In this document: positions 5,258-8,437 of the stretch, one piece after another | Position numbering within the stretch: position 1 is the stretch's first letter | How the letters are laid out: every line of letters starts with the position of its first letter | DNA from: Synergistaceae bacterium | Lineage (GTDB): Bacteria > Synergistota > Synergistia > Synergistales > Aminobacteriaceae | Assembly: GCA_022837505.1 (NCBI GenBank) | Contig: JALHFZ010000075.1 | Span: 1 to 8,437, forward strand | Direction: 5' to 3' | Length of the DNA stretch: 8,437 bases | The notes under the pieces: generated by a model | What the model was told of the DNA's origin: nothing | Seen by the model: the letters and a program-made list of their open reading frames with translations, nothing else | The model's database searches: none | Position numbers and translations under genes: made by a program

Positions 5258-6211
5258 ATGAAAATTAAAGGAAAAGTCCTCGTGACCGGAGGAGCGGGGT
5301 TTATCGGAACCCACCTCTGCCGGAGCCTGCTTGAAAGGGATGAGCAGGTCCTCTGCCTCGACAATTTCACCACTTCAAGGAGGGATTCCATCGACCCCTT
5401 TCTCCGGAATCCCGGCTTTCAGTCCGTGGAGCATGACGTTACGGTTCCCTTCTTTTGCGAAACGGAGAAAATCTACAACCTCGCCTGCCCGGCAAGCCCC
5501 GTACAGTACCAGAAAGACCCCGTGAACACCCTGAAGACGAATGTCTACGGAGCGGTGAATGCCCTCGACCTTGCAAGAAAAACAGGAGCGAGGATCCTTC
5601 AGGCCTCGACCTCTGAAGTATATGGAAACCCTGAAGTGCACCCCCAGCCGGAGGAGTACGCCGGGAGGGTGAATCCCATTGGCCTGCGGTCGTGCTATGA
5701 CGAGGGGAAACGATGCGCTGAGAGCCTTTTTTTTGACTATCACAGACAGTACGGCCTGCCCGTAAAGGTCGCCCGAATCTTCAATACCTACGGCCCGGGA
5801 ATGGCAGTCGATGACGGACGGGTGGTCAGCTCCTTCATAGTTCAGGCTCTCCGGGGAGAGGACATAACCCTCTTCGGGAACGGACTTCAGACCAGGAGTT
5901 TTCTCTTCGTCTCGGACCTCGTCGACGGTCTCCTCGCCTTCATGGACCTTCCGAAAGAAGAGCCAGGACCCCTCAACCTCGGCAATCCCGAAGAGATAAC
6001 CATGCTCGCCCTGGCAGAGAAGATCCTTCTGCTGACGGGCTCATCCTCGGCGATCGTGTACAGGCCCCTTCCTGCGGATGATCCCGTCCGCAGGAAGCCC
6101 GATATCTCCAAGGCCCGCAGGCTGCTGAACTTCACGCCGAAGGTCTCCCTGGACGAAGGACTCGAGGAGACCATTCGCTTCTTTAGATCCGCCCCCGGTG
6201 TGCGGGGATGA
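5258..6211 (+). CDS. uxs: UDP-glucuronate decarboxylase (UDP-xylose synthase)
   Basis: This 317-residue extended short-chain dehydrogenase should convert UDP-glucuronate to UDP-xylose and CO2 through a UDP-4-keto intermediate, recycling bound NAD. It has the NAD-binding loop GGAGFIG (11-17), LDNFTT, HDVTVPFF, LACPASPVQYQKDPVNTLKT, STSEVYG (117-123), NPIGLRSCYDEGKR with the catalytic Y147 and K151, IFNTYGPGM and DGRVVSSFIVQAL, and near the end DDPVRRKPDISKAR. The SEVYG glutamate, SCYDEGKR and RRKPD together separate decarboxylases from plain 4-epimerases and dTDP-glucose dehydratases. The length matches single-domain bacterial and animal UXS. A 40-base gap follows the previous gene; GGGAG at about 5246-5250 and AAAGGG support ATG 5258. 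The stop overlaps the next start as ATGA. Its UDP-glucuronate source is not in this window. Confidence 0.88.
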   Translation: MKIKGKVLVTGGAGFIGTHLCRSLLERDEQVLCLDNFTTSRRDSIDPFLRNPGFQSVEHDVTVPFFCETEKIYNLACPASPVQYQKDPVNTLKTNVYGAVNALDLARKTGARILQASTSEVYGNPEVHPQPEEYAGRVNPIGLRSCYDEGKRCAESLFFDYHRQYGLPVKVARIFNTYGPGMAVDDGRVVSSFIVQALRGEDITLFGNGLQTRSFLFVSDLVDGLLAFMDLPKEEPGPLNLGNPEEITMLALAEKILLLTGSSSAIVYRPLPADDPVRRKPDISKARRLLNFTPKVSLDEGLEETIRFFRSAPGVRG

Positions 6212-6897
6212 AGCTCTCGGTCGTCATCCCCTGCTTCAACGAGGAGGGAACCGTCGAAACCCTCATCCGGTCGGTGCGGGAAGGACCATACCAGCCCCTC
6301 GAGATCATCGTTGTGGATGACTGTTCCACGGACGGCACGGGAGAGATTCTCCGGAAGAACAGGGACCGAATCGACCACCTTCTGCTCCATGAGCGGAATT
6401 CAGGAAAGGGTGCGGCTCTCAGAACGGGGATAGCCCGGGCGACTGGGGACTTCGTCCTCATCCAGGATGCCGATCTTGAGTATGATCCGGGGGAGTATCC
6501 CCGCCTTCTCGAGCCTCTTCTCAAGGGAAGGGCTGATGTAGTCTACGGATCCCGCTTCCTGGGACGGAAAAAACACTCAGGACCATGGTGGCACAGAGGG
6601 ATTAACGGCCTTTTGACCGCCTTCTCGAATATGCTGACCGGACTCGAGCTCACAGACATGGAAACGTGCTACAAGGTCTTTAGAAGGGAGATCATCCAGT
6701 CGGTTGTCCTGCAGGAAGACCGCTTCGGCTTCGACCCCGAGGTAACGGCGAAAATTGCCCGGAAAAAATGCAGGGTCTGTGAAGTGCCCGTTTCCTACGC
6801 GCCCCGGGGGTACGCCGAGGGAAAGAAGATCGGTCTTCGAGACGGCGTGAGAACCCTGTATTGTATAGTCAAATATTTTCTTACTGACGACCGATGA
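6208..6897 (+). CDS. GT2 glycosyltransferase, dolichyl-phosphate-mannose-synthase-like
   Basis: This 229-residue GT-A enzyme has no C-terminal membrane helices. It shows the GT2 start SVVIPCFNEE (4-13), VVDDCSTDGT (D37-D38), the metal-binding DAD at 87-89 in QDADLEYDP, GSRFLGRKK, and GFDPEVTAKIARK with the base-like FDPE at 175-178, then EVPVSYAPRGYAEGKKIG near the end. This matches the DPM/DPG-synthase-like branch of GT2, which commonly transfers one sugar from a nucleotide donor to a polyprenyl phosphate. The ATG overlaps the previous stop (ATGA). The gene lies between a UDP-xylose synthase and a large membrane protein, so a lipid-phosphate sugar made for that protein is a reasonable inference. 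The donor could be UDP-xylose, but nothing in the sequence proves it. Direct transfer to a glycan is the alternative. Confidence 0.88.
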   Translation: MKLSVVIPCFNEEGTVETLIRSVREGPYQPLEIIVVDDCSTDGTGEILRKNRDRIDHLLLHERNSGKGAALRTGIARATGDFVLIQDADLEYDPGEYPRLLEPLLKGRADVVYGSRFLGRKKHSGPWWHRGINGLLTAFSNMLTGLELTDMETCYKVFRREIIQSVVLQEDRFGFDPEVTAKIARKKCRVCEVPVSYAPRGYAEGKKIGLRDGVRTLYCIVKYFLTDDR

Positions 6898-6904
6898 CCG
6901 GGAA

Positions 6905-6914
6905 GGGGAGAAGG
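6905..6914 (+). promoter_or_regulatory. Ribosome binding site that fixes the start of the membrane protein
   Basis: GGGGAG at 6905-6910 (followed by AAGG) sits 7 bases before ATG 6918. A competing in-frame ATG at 6894 overlaps the upstream stop as ATGA but lacks a clear ribosome binding site. The two starts differ by eight residues. Confidence 0.55.
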
Positions 6915-6917
6915 TCC

Positions 6918-8437
6918 ATGCCGGGAGGAGATACCAACCCATCTTCATTTTCAGCAAATAAGTCAAAAACAGGCCTCCTGGCGGACTGCCTTCTCATCCT
7001 CATCCTCTCCCTGCTGACTGTAAACGCCCTGGCACCCCGCTATCTCAACGCCGATGTCATCCTCAATTCCGTAATGTCCCTTCAGAAGGTCACCATTTTC
7101 GTCTGGGGACAGAATCGCCTGCTGAACGTGGTTCCCTTTCTTCTCTCCTTCATAGCGGATCCGGAGGTGAACCTTAGGGCACACCTGATTTTTTTCTCCT
7201 GTACGTTCTACACTCTTCTCTATGTTCTTGCCGGCCTGATTTCCAGCCTTCTGCCTCCACCCTCCGCACTGGGACATAGGGAGACCTTTCTTCTGACGAC
7301 CGCCTCCACTGTTCTGATTTTCAGGCCTCATGCCCTCTTTGATTTCGCCCTCTGGCATATAGAATATACTCTTTCCTACCTTCTGCTCATCGGGGCGTTC
7401 CGCCTGCTTTTTTCCAGGGGGAAACTCCCGGTTTCCCGTCTGCTTTCCACCTCACTTCTCCTCTTTATCGCCACCGGACTGAATAACAGTATCCTTCTGC
7501 CCGCTCTGGCGATAGCCGCCTTTTTCCCCGGATACGGAAAACGGGGAGCCTTCTTCGGAGCCCTGGCCGCCCTGGCCAGTTTTGCCGGGTGGTACGGAAT
7601 ATCGGGGTACTACCCCGCCGCACCGGCGAGCTACTACGGGGTCAATCTGTCGAACCTGCTCCCGAATCTCCTTGAAACTCTCCAGACTATGGCCTCTGCC
7701 GTCTCCCTCCCCGGCCTGATGGGCCTTTTCGGCCTCGTCCTTTTCTTCTACCTTTTTATCAGAAAGGGCAGCTCCAAGTGGGAGGCCCCCTTACTCCCTC
7801 TGCTTCCGGTCTTTGCAGCAGGCTGGATCCTTCTTTTTTCGAACAATCAGTGGGTAATAGCCAATCAGTACCATTACCGCTATTTCGCGCCGGCCTTCTT
7901 CTGCTGCATCCTGACGGCGGTCCTGCTTCTCGCCGCAAAAGCAGCCCTGCTCAAACCTCTGCCACGAGCCCTGCTCTTTTCCCTTCTTCTCGGCTTTCTG
8001 CTCTTTCGCCTGGCCGCTCCCTTTACTCCCCTGAAAGAGTACACGGTCTTCTCTGCGGCATTCTGTCCTGCGGAAAGACCGGGGCCGACCTTTTACGCCG
8101 GGGATTACTGGAAGGTCTGGCCGGCGGTGATGGGAGACCTCATGGCCGGGAAGGAATCCTTCGGCTTCGCCTTCAGGGGAGACGCAAACAAAGAAGCCGC
8201 TTCTTCCTGCGCAGCGAAGCAGATCACCGAAGAAGAAAAGCTGACGGTATACTGCCTTGATGCCTCCCCGGAGGAATGCCTCAGTCAGACAGCCTCTTTT
8301 CTTGGCGGGCTCTCCCTTAAAGAGGAATTCCCCTTATCCCCGCACTGCGTCGGGATGATCCTGGAACAGGCCCCTGAGTGGAAGGGTTTCCCCCGGCTTG
8401 GGCAGGGATTCTTCGGGTGGGAAGAACGGGTCGGACT
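6918..8437 (+). CDS. Large polytopic membrane protein, possible GT-C glycosyltransferase (partial)
   Basis: The frame is open from ATG 6918 to the window edge, giving 506 codons with no stop. An initial helix at about 20-39 is followed by a loop with NADVILNSV (D46) and VWGQNRLLN (62-70), then about eight to ten further hydrophobic segments up to roughly residue 375, then a soluble part of at least 130 residues with several cysteines. A first outside loop with an acidic residue and an F-x-WGQ-x motif recalls GT-C lipid-phosphate-sugar-dependent transferases of the PMT/ArnT type. The preceding DPM-like GT2 gene, which could supply the lipid-linked donor, agrees with this. I cannot assign a named family; a Wzy-like polymerase is the main alternative. 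Coding is secure from the long open frame, the ribosome binding site and codon use. Confidence 0.8.
   Translation, partial: MPGGDTNPSSFSANKSKTGLLADCLLILILSLLTVNALAPRYLNADVILNSVMSLQKVTIFVWGQNRLLNVVPFLLSFIADPEVNLRAHLIFFSCTFYTLLYVLAGLISSLLPPPSALGHRETFLLTTASTVLIFRPHALFDFALWHIEYTLSYLLLIGAFRLLFSRGKLPVSRLLSTSLLLFIATGLNNSILLPALAIAAFFPGYGKRGAFFGALAALASFAGWYGISGYYPAAPASYYGVNLSNLLPNLLETLQTMASAVSLPGLMGLFGLVLFFYLFIRKGSSKWEAPLLPLLPVFAAGWILLFSNNQWVIANQYHYRYFAPAFFCCILTAVLLLAAKAALLKPLPRALLFSLLLGFLLFRLAAPFTPLKEYTVFSAAFCPAERPGPTFYAGDYWKVWPAVMGDLMAGKESFGFAFRGDANKEAASSCAAKQITEEEKLTVYCLDASPEECLSQTASFLGGLSLKEEFPLSPHCVGMILEQAPEWKGFPRLGQGFFGWEERVG

Noticed and set aside
5229..5261. Ten-codon frame ending in ATGA at the uxs start, as a leader peptide
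   Set aside because: No ribosome binding site before it and no regulatory codon pattern; probably chance in a short spacer.
7778..8260. Plus-strand frame inside the last gene
   Set aside because: It is out of frame with the long continuous membrane-protein frame and is rich in S, P and R, as usual for frame shadows.
1..8437. CRISPR array, tRNA, rRNA or insertion sequence
   Set aside because: No regularly spaced repeats, cloverleaf, ribosomal motif or transposase was seen on either strand.

Overview
The window reads as chromosomal DNA of a Gram-negative-type bacterium with moderately high GC, strong GGAG-type ribosome binding sites and tightly packed genes. No ribosomal or other phylogenetic marker is present. 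Codon style and gene content would fit a deltaproteobacterium or a member of the Synergistota, but this is a weak guess.

Region 1 (1-1300) starts with the last 49 codons of an unrecognised gene. It is followed by a good sigma-70-type promoter whose -35 box lies on that gene's stop codon, and by four small membrane-protein genes on the + strand: a DUF1328/YtjA-like 54-residue protein, a DUF883 (ElaB/YqjD-like) protein with one C-terminal anchor, a two-helix YqjE-like protein of the phage-holin superfamily, and an unnamed 70-residue protein with one helix. Related genes in enterobacteria form the yqjD-yqjE-yqjK set and ytjA, and are linked to stationary phase or stress. A perfect 19-bp hairpin flanked by A and T tracts ends the unit and can act in both directions.

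Region 2 (about 1394-1617) holds a gene remnant on the minus strand: the last 52 codons of a calcineurin-like metallophosphoesterase, with its stop codon but without its catalytic part. Just beyond the break lie an AT-rich patch with a TATAAT box and the start of the next operon. This looks like a recombination scar at the edge of a polysaccharide cluster.

Region 3 (1618 to the end) is one tightly coupled + strand operon for surface glycan synthesis. In order it encodes a membrane polyprenyl-phosphate sugar-1-phosphate transferase (the initiating enzyme), two GT4 glycosyltransferases, a UDP-glucuronate decarboxylase (UDP-xylose synthase), a GT2 transferase of the dolichyl-phosphate-mannose-synthase type, and a large polytopic membrane protein that runs off the window. 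The inferred pathway is as follows. The first enzyme loads a sugar phosphate on undecaprenyl phosphate and the GT4 enzymes extend it. The decarboxylase supplies UDP-xylose. The GT2 enzyme may charge a lipid carrier that the last protein, possibly a GT-C-type transferase, uses on the outer face of the membrane. No flippase, polymerase, chain-length regulator or UDP-glucose dehydrogenase is seen here, so the cluster must continue downstream or depend on genes elsewhere.
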